A stretch of DNA of 64,000 bases from Enterobacter sp. SA187 (GCF_001888805.2 NZ_CP019113.1:1054001-1118000), one strand, 5' to 3'. Shown: positions 8,832-17,245, numbered from the stretch's first letter. Numbers and translations are program-made. The notes: generated by a model from the letters alone, not told the origin.

Positions 8832-9838
8832 CAGTTCAGACCCAGCTTCTCTAATTGTGCCGCCACCTGCTCCGCGCCATAGAGGGTGCGCACGGTCGGG
8901 TTCATCGCCTGACCATCCATCACCACGATATGGCCTTTTTTCACCGCATCCAGCTGGCTGACCGCCGGATCGGTTTTCAGGAATTTAATTTTTTCTTCCG
9001 CGCGATCCAGCACCCAGCGGTTACGGTCGAGGCTGGCGACGACAATCACGTCCGGGTTGGCGCTGATCACGCTTTCCCAGCTCACCGTCGGCCATTCGGC
9101 GTCGGTATTCAGGGCGATGTGGCCGCCCAGCATATTCGCGATAAAGCCGGAGGCGCTGTTTTTGCCGCTCATGTGCGCATCGGCTGACGGCGAGGCGCTG
9201 GAGAACCAGAAGACGAACGACAGATCTTTATTGCCCTTATGGAATTTCTCGCGCAGATCGGCTTCACGCTTTTTGAAGCTCGCCACCAGCGCATCACCGC
9301 GATCCTGCACGTCGAAAATCGCCGCCAGGTCGTTAATTTCTTTGTACAGCTGGGTCATGTCCCACATCTGCTTGCGGCTGCCGTAGATGTCGCCGGTGTT
9401 TTTGGTGGTGGTGCAGACGCCCGGCGATAAATAGCTGTTTACGCCCACGGCGGCAAAATCTTCGCGTTTAGCGACTTTACTGTCCGGCCCGAGCAGCAAC
9501 GGCAATTGCGCCGCCACAAAATCCGGCTCCTGTGCCAGAATGGACTCCAGCGTCGGGATCTCCACGGTCAGCACTTTGACTTTTTCATTCTGCTTCGCGA
9601 GTTCCGGTAAGACTTTTGTCGGCCAGAAAGCGCTGGCGGCCATTTTGTCCTGCAAACCGAGCATCAGCATGATTTCTGCGGAGTTCTGCCCCAGCGCCAC
9701 CACGCGCTCCGGCGCTTTGTCGAAGGTGACTTTCATGCCACAGTTATCGATGGTTAACGGATAGTGCGTCGCCAGGGCGGATGCCGTACTCAGGCAAAGT
9801 ATTCCTAAAGCTAACAGCGTTTTCTTTAAAACCGGCAT
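8831..9838 (-). CDS. Periplasmic iron-chelate-binding protein
   Basis: 335-aa class III periplasmic binding protein (Peripla_BP_2). A cleavable signal peptide is visible (about residues 1-23, ending SALA before THYPL) and there is no lipobox, so it should be soluble in the periplasm. The family start CGMKVTFDKAPERVVALGQNSAEIMLMLGL is clear. It is the first gene of the operon and is divergent from an MFS gene, with a Fur-like box between them. A matching TonB-dependent receptor is not in the window. Confidence 0.88.
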   Translation of the reverse strand: MPVLKKTLLALGILCLSTASALATHYPLTIDNCGMKVTFDKAPERVVALGQNSAEIMLMLGLQDKMAASAFWPTKVLPELAKQNEKVKVLTVEIPTLESILAQEPDFVAAQLPLLLGPDSKVAKREDFAAVGVNSYLSPGVCTTTKNTGDIYGSRKQMWDMTQLYKEINDLAAIFDVQDRGDALVASFKKREADLREKFHKGNKDLSFVFWFSSASPSADAHMSGKNSASGFIANMLGGHIALNTDAEWPTVSWESVISANPDVIVVASLDRNRWVLDRAEEKIKFLKTDPAVSQLDAVKKGHIVVMDGQAMNPTVRTLYGAEQVAAQLEKLGLN

Positions 9839-9873
9839 TCGTCTTACTCCAGAGGATCAGTGGCTACGCGCAG

Positions 9874-9892
9874 GTAAATGCAAATCATTCTT
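9874..9892. promoter_or_regulatory. Fur-like box
   Basis: The 19-bp stretch matches the GATAATGATAATCATTATC consensus at 13 of 19 positions, with the core AATCATT intact. It lies in the 120-bp gap between the divergent ABC-transporter operon and the MFS gene, where it could repress both under iron-replete conditions. The assignment is by eye. Confidence 0.65.
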
Positions 9893-9958
9893 AAGTGGTG
9901 GACTTATACCCATCGCAAAATATATTGTCAATTTTCATCACTCAACTTCGGTTATGGC

Positions 9959-11191
9959 ATGTTTTCGACTTCGACAGACGCAACAAAACGCACCTCCCCT
10001 TATCTGCTTTCCGGCTGCCAGTTGGTCTTTAATATTGGCTTCTATGCCGTTGTGCCTTTTCTGGCGATTTACCTGCGCGACGACCTGCTGCTGTCCGGAT
10101 GGGTGATCGGGCTGGTGATTGGCTTGCGCACTTTCTCGCAACAGGGAATGTTTCTGGTGGGCGGCGCGCTGGCGGACCGCTTCGGCGCGCGGGTGGTGAT
10201 CCTCAGCGGCTGTCTGGTGCGGGTGAGCGGCTATCTGCTGCTGGCGCTGGGGGAGTCGTTCTGGCCGGTGGTGCTGGGCGCCTGTCTGACGGGCGTCGGC
10301 GGGGCGCTGTTTTCCCCTGCCATCGAGGCGCTGCTGGCGAAGGCCGGGACGCAGAGCGAAGCCGACGGCAAGCGCAGCCGCCAGGAGTGGTTCGCGCTTT
10401 TTGCCATCTGCGGGGAACTGGGCGCGGTGCTGGGGCCGGTGCTCGGCGCGCTGCTGGCGGGATTTGGTTTTCAGCGCGTGGCGCTGGCCGGTGCGGGGGT
10501 GTTTATCGTTGCGCTGGTGGTGCTGTTTTTCAGCCTGCCCGCCACGCCGCGCAGGGCCAGTGAACTGAAGATCACCCCCTGGTGGGAGACCTTCCGCCAG
10601 CCGCGTTTTGTGGCTTTTATCATCGCCTACAGCGCCTATCTGTTCAGCTATAACCAGCTCTATCTGGCGCTGCCGGTGGAACTGCGCCGCTCCGGCAGCC
10701 GGGAAACCGATCTCGGGCCGCTGTTTATGCTCGCCTCGCTACTCATCGTCTGCCTGCAACTGCCGCTGGCGCGTTTTGCCCGTCGCCTTGGCCCGTTGCG
10801 CACGCTGCCGCTCGGCTTCGGGCTGTTGAGCGCGTCGTTTGCCAGCGTGGCGTTTTTTGCCGCTGACGTGCCGCCCGATAACTGGCAGCGGCTGATCCCC
10901 GCCATTTGCATGGTGACGCTGTTAACGCTCGGGCAGATGATCATTGTGCCGGTGGGCATGGATTTGGTGCCGCGTTTCGCCGGAGAACATAACCTCGGCG
11001 CGCATTACGGCGCGCTTGCCTCGATGGGCGGCGTGGCGGTGCTGGCGGGTAATTTTCTGCTCGGCGGGCAGCTCGACCACGCGCTGACGCCCTCCCCGCA
11101 GGCGATTATGCCCTGGCTGCTGCTCGCCGCCGTGCCGCTTTGCAGCGCCATCGCCATGCTGGCGATCTGCCGCCCGCTGCAACAGCGTTAA
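9959..11191 (+). CDS. MFS efflux-type transporter next to iron ABC operon
   Basis: About 410 aa, 12 predicted membrane helices, with the MFS motif GGALADRFGARVVILSG between helices 2 and 3 and the helix-5 region GELGAVLGPVLGALLAG typical of drug/siderophore exporters. The start at 9959 (MFSTSTDATKRTS) is chosen because upstream in-frame codons from 9878 overlap the Fur-like box and read as low-quality protein. Shared iron-type control suggests siderophore or chelate export, but this is inference. Its stop overlaps the stop of the convergent LysR gene by 4 nt. Confidence 0.8.
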   Translation: MFSTSTDATKRTSPYLLSGCQLVFNIGFYAVVPFLAIYLRDDLLLSGWVIGLVIGLRTFSQQGMFLVGGALADRFGARVVILSGCLVRVSGYLLLALGESFWPVVLGACLTGVGGALFSPAIEALLAKAGTQSEADGKRSRQEWFALFAICGELGAVLGPVLGALLAGFGFQRVALAGAGVFIVALVVLFFSLPATPRRASELKITPWWETFRQPRFVAFIIAYSAYLFSYNQLYLALPVELRRSGSRETDLGPLFMLASLLIVCLQLPLARFARRLGPLRTLPLGFGLLSASFASVAFFAADVPPDNWQRLIPAICMVTLLTLGQMIIVPVGMDLVPRFAGEHNLGAHYGALASMGGVAVLAGNFLLGGQLDHALTPSPQAIMPWLLLAAVPLCSAIAMLAICRPLQQR

Positions 11192-12105
11192 CGCGGGGCG
11201 GCCAGTCGGTCTGTGATCGCCGTCATCTGCGCGCGCAACATGCCGTGCAGCTGGCGGATCGCCGGGGAAAATTGCTTACGGTGCGGGCAGATAAGGTTAA
11301 GCGGTGCCGCCTCGCCGGCAATGTGCGGCAACAGCACTTCCAGCCTGCCGGCGGCGACATCGGCGCTGACGTCTATCCAGGATTTGTAGACGATGCCCAT
11401 TCCGGCAATCGCCCAGCGGCGGGCGACGTCAGCGTCATCGCACAGCATCCGGCTTTTCACCGTAAGCTGGCGGCGCATGCCGTTTTCATGGAACGTCCAT
11501 TTATCGTGGACGTGGCTGTTCATGGTGTACAGCAGGCAATGATGATGGGTCACATCGCCCAGCGTCGCCGGACGCCCGTGCGCGGCCAGATAGTCGGGGG
11601 ATGCCACCAGCACACGGCGGTTTTTCTCCGCCAGCGGCAGGGCGACATAACTGCTGTTATCCAGCACACCGTAGCGGATCGCCACATCCACCGGATCGCG
11701 AAAAATATCGCTGATCTGATCGGACAGCGACAGCCGCAGGGTGATTTTCGGATGCTGCGCGCAAAAATCGGTGATCAGCGGCAGCAGCACATTGCGGCCA
11801 ATATCCGACGGCACAGCGACTTTCAGCTCTCCCTGGAGTTCATCATCGCTGCTGTGCAGACTCTCCTGCCCCGCCTGCACCACCGCCAGCATCTCCTGGG
11901 CGAACGGCAGGTATTTTTCCCCTTCCGCCGTCAGCCGCAGGCTGCGCGTGGAGCGCACAAACAGCCGCTTATCCAGATCGCGCTCCAGCCGGTGCACGGC
12001 GGCGCTTACCTGCCCCGGCAATAAATCCGCCTCACGGGCGGCATTAGAAAAACTGCCTAACGCCGCGGCGCGCACAAACAAGGTCACATCTTCGAGGCGG
12101 ATCAT
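11188..12105 (-). CDS. LysR-family transcriptional regulator
   Basis: 305 aa. N-terminal winged helix-turn-helix (FVRAAALGSFSNAAREADLLPGQVSAAVHRLE) followed by a LysR substrate domain starting near residue 90 (GELKVAVPSDIGRNVLLP). It is closest in style to the AaeR/DmlR-like group. It is divergent from the nitroreductase gene with a 177-bp gap, so it probably regulates that gene. The effector is unknown. Confidence 0.87.
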   Translation of the reverse strand: MIRLEDVTLFVRAAALGSFSNAAREADLLPGQVSAAVHRLERDLDKRLFVRSTRSLRLTAEGEKYLPFAQEMLAVVQAGQESLHSSDDELQGELKVAVPSDIGRNVLLPLITDFCAQHPKITLRLSLSDQISDIFRDPVDVAIRYGVLDNSSYVALPLAEKNRRVLVASPDYLAAHGRPATLGDVTHHHCLLYTMNSHVHDKWTFHENGMRRQLTVKSRMLCDDADVARRWAIAGMGIVYKSWIDVSADVAAGRLEVLLPHIAGEAAPLNLICPHRKQFSPAIRQLHGMLRAQMTAITDRLAAPR

Positions 12106-12282
12106 GACGCTCTCCGGAACAGGAAAAAAACGGCCTTCATTGTTGCCAGAAACGCGCCAGCGCGCACCTGATTTTCATCTTTAAAGAGAAAGTGCTGCAC
12201 CGCCGGACAGGTTTTTCTGCGTCGGATTTGGCGTTATTCTCAGGCGAACAACCGTTACGTTTCACTTTTTGGAAAGGAAAAA

Positions 12283-12939
12283 ATGATGACGCTTAATGAT
12301 GCCGTGCTTTCCCGCCACACCGTCAAAGCTTTTGAACCCGGCCAGACTTTGCCGGAAAACGATATTGAAACCCTGCTGAACGTGCTGCAAAACAGCCCGT
12401 CGTCGGTGAACTCCCAGCCGTGGCATTTTGTGGTGGCCTCCACCGCCGAAGGCCGCGCCGCGATCGCCAAATCCACTGGCGGTGCATTTTCCTATAACGA
12501 AGCAAAAGTGCTGAATGCTTCCCACGTAATCGCCCTGTGCATGAAAAGCGATCTGACGGAAGAACATCTGCAAAACGTGTTGGAACAGGAGCAGAAAGAT
12601 GGCCGCTTCGCCAGCGAAGAAGCCAAAGCCGGGCAGGATAAGGGCCGCCGTGGCTACGTGGATATGCATCGCTATGAACTGCGCGATGTGCCGCAGTGGA
12701 TGGAAAAGCAGGTGTACCTTGCGCTGGGCGGTCTGCTGCTGGGTGCCGCGATGCTCGGCATCGACGCCACGCCGATGGAAGGTTTCGATTCCCGCGAGCT
12801 GGATCTGTCGCTGGGGCTGCGTGAAAAAGGCTTAACCAGCGTGGTACTGGTGTCGCTGGGCGTGAAAAGCGACAAAGATTTTAACGCCAGCCTGCCAAAA
12901 TCCCGCCTGCCGCGTGACGAGATTTTTACGTTTATTTGA
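12283..12939 (+). CDS. NfsB-like oxygen-insensitive NAD(P)H nitroreductase
   Basis: 218-aa flavin protein similar along its whole length to E. coli/Enterobacter NfsB (217 aa): SRHTVKAF FMN-binding start, SPSSVNSQPWHFVVAS, DATPMEGFD and the C-terminal DFNASLPKSRLPRDEI. It is divergent enough to be a paralogue rather than NfsB itself. It would reduce nitroaromatics or quinones using FMN. Two ATGs lie in tandem (12283 and 12286) after a GGAAAGG site. The divergent LysR gene is its likely regulator. Confidence 0.87.
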   Translation: MMTLNDAVLSRHTVKAFEPGQTLPENDIETLLNVLQNSPSSVNSQPWHFVVASTAEGRAAIAKSTGGAFSYNEAKVLNASHVIALCMKSDLTEEHLQNVLEQEQKDGRFASEEAKAGQDKGRRGYVDMHRYELRDVPQWMEKQVYLALGGLLLGAAMLGIDATPMEGFDSRELDLSLGLREKGLTSVVLVSLGVKSDKDFNASLPKSRLPRDEIFTFI

Positions 12940-12965
12940 GTGTAAAACCCGGTTCGTTATTTCTG

Positions 12966-12998
12966 CGGCAGGAGGAAAACCTTCTGCCGTTATTCTTT
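12966..12998 (+). terminator. Rho-independent terminator after nitroreductase
   Basis: Ten-base stem with one mismatch (12966-12975 with 12980-12989) and an AAAA loop, followed by TTATTCTTT. It is placed 27 nt after the nitroreductase stop. Confidence 0.75.
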
Positions 12999-13134
12999 GG
13001 AATTTATATTATTCGCGCCTGACTCATTCAGCTTATTTATTAAATTTGCAATGCAGATTCAATAGCTATCGAAAAATATTTCCGGGCAAAAATACCACCA
13101 ACTGTGGTCGGGATTGAATTTACGCTTTAGGGTC

Positions 13135-13380
13135 TCATGATGGTGACTTTCGGGATTTACGTTTATCAATCAATGCAAAGATCCATGTTCTTAATCCAAC
13201 GCCGCACCCTGCTATCCCACTCAATATGATGGCGGCTTTAACTTGTTGTTGTGAAAAATAGAAGCCATTCCCTTTCCATAAATTCATAATGAGCAGCACT
13301 ACGCTACCGATTAAAAAAAAGATCACCCAACAATATATTATTGTTAAAAATAATAAAAATACTGAAGGTTTTTTACTCAT
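13135..13380 (-). CDS. Putative CDI immunity protein (two-helix membrane protein), module 2
   Basis: 81 aa with two hydrophobic segments (about residues 6-34 and 48-70) and a basic tail (DKRKSRKSPS). Its start overlaps the end of the upstream CdiA C-terminal toxin gene by 8 nt, the usual toxin/immunity arrangement. It resembles the protein at 14600-14842 in length, topology and spacing of the second helix. Membrane immunity proteins are typical for CDI toxins that act in the inner membrane. Immunity function is inferred from position only. Confidence 0.6.
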   Translation of the reverse strand: MSKKPSVFLLFLTIIYCWVIFFLIGSVVLLIMNLWKGNGFYFSQQQVKAAIILSGIAGCGVGLRTWIFALIDKRKSRKSPS

Positions 13381-14599
13381 GTTCCGGTTCCTTACTAGTT
13401 GGAGTGGGATTATTTTTAATACCGTAGTTAATTAACTCAGAAACAAAACCACCGCTAATATCACCGACAGCAGTTGCAGAGCTCCCTAAAACCGGCCTCA
13501 ATATCACAGGGAAGTATTCTCCTACATATCCACCTGCATATGCCCCCAGGGCTGTTCCGGCTTGAGACTTAATATTAGCACCATCGCTAAATACCGATCC
13601 CCCCAGCGCTATAGCTGTATTAATCGTAACTTTGCGTCCCGGAGCAAGCATCCCTGTAATGAATGAGGATGCACTGCCTTTATAATCCCATGACTGATCT
13701 TCACTACCAGGCTGGTTTAAGCCATACCATTGAAAACCACCGTTCACAGCAGTGGAAGTAACCCCACCAACCACGGCTTTACCAACTGAGGCCGCTAGCC
13801 CCAGTTCCCATGCTGCAAAAGCAAAAGCCATATTCGAGGAGCCATCCACCATTACTTTAGCGATATTGGTGCTGTCTGGCATATCGCCTTTTGCGATCTT
13901 ATCCACCCCGGCCTGGGTTTCTTCCTGTGTCAGGTTATTGTTTACCGCGAACTGATTCCAGGAAGCTACTGCCTGGCCGTAGTTCATTATCCCGTTTGGC
14001 AAACTAAATGTATTATTCTCAACCGCATTCTTCCCTGCCAGCGCACCTGTGCCTGCCGATACCCTACTGTCACCGGCAAGGCCACCCGCCAGGCCTGCTG
14101 ACATCGTCGCCAGCATGCTGACCGTCTGTTTTTCCTCTTCGGTCAGGTCAGACATCTCTTTCGCATGCGGATACAACCGTGCGGCAATCGCTTTTGCTGC
14201 CAGCTCACCGGACACGGCACCCGCTGCGCCTGCCGCTGCACTGTTTCCCTGCAACGTAGCCGCCACACCACCGAGGATCGCATGCGCTACAAGGGCGGCA
14301 TCGCTGCTCAGCCCGGATTCATGTCCGATAATATGCGCCAGCTCAGGAGCCGATGCGCCCGCCAGCGCACCCGCGATATTGCCACCCGCCAGCCCCTGTA
14401 GCCCCGCTGTCGCCGCCTGGATGCCACCACCAAGACCCGCAGGAAGTGCCACCATCAACGCATTATTCATCGCCAGCCCTTTCTGGCAGGCAACACTGCC
14501 AGGATTGCTTGAACAGGACGCTATATTTTTTCCATGTTCCTGCACGAAGCTGGTCTGGGTCTCCTCATTCCCACCCAATAAATTATTCTCAGCAAAAAC
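13373..14599 (-). CDS. Orphan CdiA C-terminal toxin module 2 (no ATG start)
   Basis: Open frame of about 400 aa with three parts: a short stub FAENNLLGGNEETQ that continues as a truncated toxin-like segment, a pre-toxin region (GIQAATAGLQGLAGG to VSAGTGALAGKNA) ending in the VENN motif, and about 213 aa of new C-terminal domain rich in Gly/Ala (AIALGGSVFSDG, GDISGGFVSEL). This is the PT-VENN organisation of CdiA. The frame starts directly after the stop codon of the preceding immunity gene, in the same frame and without an ATG, so it is probably silent unless recombined. Toxin type is unassigned; the glycine-rich hydrophobic helices suggest membrane action. Confidence 0.65.
   Translation of the reverse strand, partial: VFAENNLLGGNEETQTSFVQEHGKNIASCSSNPGSVACQKGLAMNNALMVALPAGLGGGIQAATAGLQGLAGGNIAGALAGASAPELAHIIGHESGLSSDAALVAHAILGGVAATLQGNSAAAGAAGAVSGELAAKAIAARLYPHAKEMSDLTEEEKQTVSMLATMSAGLAGGLAGDSRVSAGTGALAGKNAVENNTFSLPNGIMNYGQAVASWNQFAVNNNLTQEETQAGVDKIAKGDMPDSTNIAKVMVDGSSNMAFAFAAWELGLAASVGKAVVGGVTSTAVNGGFQWYGLNQPGSEDQSWDYKGSASSFITGMLAPGRKVTINTAIALGGSVFSDGANIKSQAGTALGAYAGGYVGEYFPVILRPVLGSSATAVGDISGGFVSELINYGIKNNPTPTSKEPEHE
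14013..14220 (-). repeat. CdiA pre-toxin/VENN direct repeat, copy 2
   Basis: Nearly identical at base level to 15496-15708 (for example the shared run over LYPHAKEMSDL). The two copies flank different C-terminal domains and would serve as homology arms for toxin swapping. Confidence 0.8.
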
Positions 14600-14842
14600 T
14601 TAGAAGCCTTTTAATTTCAATAACCGAGCTATCCACAATCCGCCCCCGACAAAACTTCCGACGCTAAGACTAATTTTACAGAGCAGAAATATATTTTCCA
14701 TAGTGAAATTCATTGGTATTTCTCTGAAAAAGAAGAATAATAACTCCCCTACTACGTATAAAGTAATCGATGTCAAAAAAATAGAAATAATACTTAATGC
14801 GATAAAAAGAGCCAGGTGTAGAAACGTATTTTTCTTTCTCAT
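14600..14842 (-). CDS. Putative CDI immunity protein (two-helix membrane protein), module 1
   Basis: 80 aa with two hydrophobic segments (about residues 8-37 and 50-72). The ATGA overlap with the end of the upstream toxin module and the shared layout with the 13135-13380 protein support a CdiI role. The two proteins align in the second half (ISLSVGSFVGGGLWIARLL against LSGIAGCGVGLRTWIFALI), so they may be diverged members of one immunity family. No known family is recognised. Confidence 0.6.
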   Translation of the reverse strand: MRKKNTFLHLALFIALSIISIFLTSITLYVVGELLFFFFREIPMNFTMENIFLLCKISLSVGSFVGGGLWIARLLKLKGF

Positions 14843-15794
14843 TTTTTGCGCTCCTCCTGAGATGATTTCTGCTCTATATACTTCCCACTGAGCTCAGAGC
14901 CCAGGCTACCACCGATATCGCCAGCCATGCCTGGAAAATTACTAGGTGTCATTTCTTTTGAAAGCCCCAGTTTCCCCTTCACTTCAGTAAACTGTCTCAG
15001 GTCAGCATTAAACTTAGGATCCCAGCAACCTTTCCACCAGTTTGCTCCGGCATTAACGCCCCATGAAAGTCCTTTACCAATGCCATAACCAACACCCGAA
15101 CCGGCACCATTAATAAGCGCACCTAACAGCGGATCTTTGCTGTCAATCCAGTTACCCAACGTACCACCTGCCGCATTCCAGCCCATGCTACCCGTTAGGC
15201 CATTACCCATGCTGAACACATTCACCCAACCTGCAATAGCCGCATTAGCTGGGTCAATTGCGCCATCTACCCAGTAATTAACCCCTGCATTAGCGCCAGC
15301 ACCAAGTCCCCACATCACCTGAGCACTACCAGGAAGCAAAGCCACAGTACCTGTTGCCAAAGCCAATCCTACCGCATCTCGTTCATTTTTAGCCTTCTGG
15401 CATGCTTGCACCGTTGGGTTATCAGAACAGGTCGCCATATCGATCCCATGCTCACGTATCCATGCAGCTTGAGCATCTTCATTACCTCCCAGTAAATTAT
15501 TCTCAACCGCATTCTTCCCTGCCTGTGCACCTGTACCTGCCGATACGGTACTGTCACCGGCAAGGCCACCCGCCAGGCCTGCCGACATCGTCGCCAGCAT
15601 GCTGACCGTCTGTTTTTCCTCTTCGTTCAGATCAGACATCTCTTTCGCATGCGGATACAACCGTGCGGCAATCACTTTTGCTGCAGTTCACCGGACACGG
15701 CATCTGCTGTCGCCGCCTGGATCCCCCGCTGAAAATCACTGCCTGTGCCGGATCTGTTCAGCGTGTCCTGATATTGCGGCGTTTTTTCAGAGAT
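14839..15794 (-). pseudogene. Decayed CdiA C-terminal toxin module 1
   Basis: The distal part is open (14839-15675): pre-toxin IAARLYPHAKEMSDLNEEEKQ, the VENN motif (GKNAVENNLLGGNE) and about 218 aa of C-terminal domain with Gly-rich helices and a GDIGGSLGSEL tail. Upstream, the same CdiA region can be read in another frame from 15794 (TPQYQDTLNRSGTGSDFQRG), but compared with module 2 it has lost about 61 residues between QAATA and AVSGEL. One base is also missing in the GEL-AAK codons, causing a frameshift near 15689. No cdiB or full cdiA is present, so expression is doubtful. Confidence 0.7.
15496..15708 (-). repeat. CdiA pre-toxin/VENN direct repeat, copy 1
   Basis: Partner of the copy at 14013-14220. 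It carries the one-base deletion that breaks the frame and a T-for-G change (EEEKQ preceded by NE instead of TE). Confidence 0.8.
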
Positions 15795-16139
15795 TTAAAA
15801 GACATAATGGTCAATATACGCCAGGCTCTACTCTGCCTCCCGTACTCAGGAAATAAAAAAACATTTTTTCACGTTCAACAATATTATTAAAAATTTTATT
15901 TATTAAATATGCGTGATACATATCTATCGCTATGAGCCAATTCGTATGCCATCGGCTGTGCCAGGGAACGCTACCGCCAATACTATGATCGCTCATAGCA
16001 TGACGTAATCTTACAGATACCGACGCGTATTGTGTTGCGCATTCATTCAAAACCGCAATCTAAAATTGCGGGCCTTAAATTAAATTTCTTAAGTAATGGC
16101 AAGCGGAGGAAGGATATATTTTCGTTTGGTGATCGCTAT
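15795..16139. other. AT-rich gap with no clear gene
   Basis: About 345 bp between the CDI remnant and the lacI-type gene. A 79-aa leftward frame (15811-16050) exists but has no ribosome site, family resemblance or plausible composition. An 8-bp inverted repeat (CTATGAGC near 15930, GCTCATAG near 15992) is the only structure seen. It is most likely decayed island DNA. Confidence 0.5.
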
Positions 16140-16167
16140 CAAAAAAGCCCCCGCAGGGTGCGGAGGC
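16140..16167 (-). terminator. Rho-independent terminator of the lacI-type gene
   Basis: Read leftward: a 9-bp GC-rich stem (16167-16159 with 16155-16147, one G-T pair), a 3-nt loop and a run of six T. It lies 9 nt beyond the regulator stop codon. Confidence 0.85.
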
Positions 16168-16176
16168 GATGAGTAA

Positions 16177-17130
16177 TTAACGCGTTCTGCGATCCGGGAT
16201 AATTAAATCGCCGCGCAGTACGCAGGCACCCAGTACGCTTTGCGTTTTTTCGGTAAGCCAGCTGACAATACGGGCGGCCATGGCGTCCATCGAATACTCG
16301 ATAGCGGGAATGCTCGGAATGCCCGGTAATTGCAGCGAACCGGCAAGGCTGAATACCATAATGTCGCCCGGCACCGATTTATTAAACGCCTGAAGCTGAC
16401 TGATCACCCGCTGCGCTTCCTGCTCGTCGGCCACCAGCAGCGCGTTAAAGTTCAGCGTGGTCGCGTTGTTAAGCAGGACCTGTAAGGCGACGGACGAACT
16501 GGTGGAATCCATAAACACCAGATTACGATTAAACGGCAGGAAATTGTTTTCCAGCGCGTGTTTGTAACCCAGTAAAACCTGATCCGCCGCGCCGCTGGTA
16601 TCCGGGTGGATGACGGCGATCTGGCGTCGGCCCTGGCTTATCAGGTAATTACAGGCGGTTTCTGCGGCGAAAGCGTGGTCAAACTGGATGCTGTTGGTGG
16701 ATTCCGCCTCGGCGCAATCCACGAGGATCACGCTCTCATCGATGTTGCCCAGCGGAAAACGTGCGCCAATGATCAGCACGTCATCGCACAAGCCGCAGGT
16801 CAGCTCCTCCAGCGCGTTCATCACGCCCGCTTTGTTGTTGGCAAAACGCAGCAGCAGATGTTTCTGATGCTGGCTGAGATGTTTCTCAAGGGCGTACAGG
16901 TAACCGGTGGTTTGATTAACGTTATCCTGGGCGCAAATCACGCCGATACAGCCCGTGGACTGGCTCAGCAGAGACTGGGCGATGACGTTTGGCCGATAAT
17001 TCAGTTCATCAACCGCTTTTAACACCGCAAGGCGGCTGGCTTCCTTGACCCCTCGCGACCCACTCAACACCCGTGAAACTGTGGCTTTTGACACCCCAGC
17101 TAAACGTGATACGTCGTTGATTGTAGACAT
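16177..17130 (-). CDS. LacI-family repressor of the beta-glucoside PTS operon
   Basis: 317 aa. The N-terminal helix-turn-helix STINDVSRLAGVSKATVSRVLSG is followed by the hinge YRPNVIAQSL and a periplasmic-binding-protein-like sensor domain. The ATG at 17130 is chosen over an in-frame start 33 codons upstream because it gives the family N-terminus and has GGGGATAAAG before it. It is divergent from a complete PTS operon. Two palindromic operator candidates lie in the gap, so it is most likely the local repressor, induced by a sugar phosphate or glucoside. Confidence 0.9.
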   Translation of the reverse strand: MSTINDVSRLAGVSKATVSRVLSGSRGVKEASRLAVLKAVDELNYRPNVIAQSLLSQSTGCIGVICAQDNVNQTTGYLYALEKHLSQHQKHLLLRFANNKAGVMNALEELTCGLCDDVLIIGARFPLGNIDESVILVDCAEAESTNSIQFDHAFAAETACNYLISQGRRQIAVIHPDTSGAADQVLLGYKHALENNFLPFNRNLVFMDSTSSSVALQVLLNNATTLNFNALLVADEQEAQRVISQLQAFNKSVPGDIMVFSLAGSLQLPGIPSIPAIEYSMDAMAARIVSWLTEKTQSVLGACVLRGDLIIPDRRTR

Positions 17131-17215
17131 CTTTATCCCCTGGGAGGCCCGGCGAGGGCCAAAAAATTCCAAATCGTACAATGGCTCATAATATCGCCAG
17201 TTGCAGTATAACCGC

Positions 17216-17245
17216 TTTCCATTTTTCATGGAAACCGATTTTCCA
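17216..17245. promoter_or_regulatory. LacI-type operator candidate, regulator-proximal
   Basis: Two overlapping palindromes: TTTCCAT/ATGGAAA around 5 nt (17216-17234) and TGGAAA/TTTCCA around CCGAT (17229-17245). They share the half-site TGGAAA(CCG) with the second operator and lie about 85-115 bp upstream of the repressor start codon. Confidence 0.65.

Noticed and set aside
10099..10563. 154-aa Gly/Arg-rich frame inside the MFS gene
   Set aside because: Overlaps the MFS frame in +2; composition is that of a GC-rich shadow.
15811..16050. 79-aa leftward frame between the CDI remnant and lacI-type gene
   Set aside because: No ribosome site, odd composition and no partner; likely chance frame in decayed DNA.
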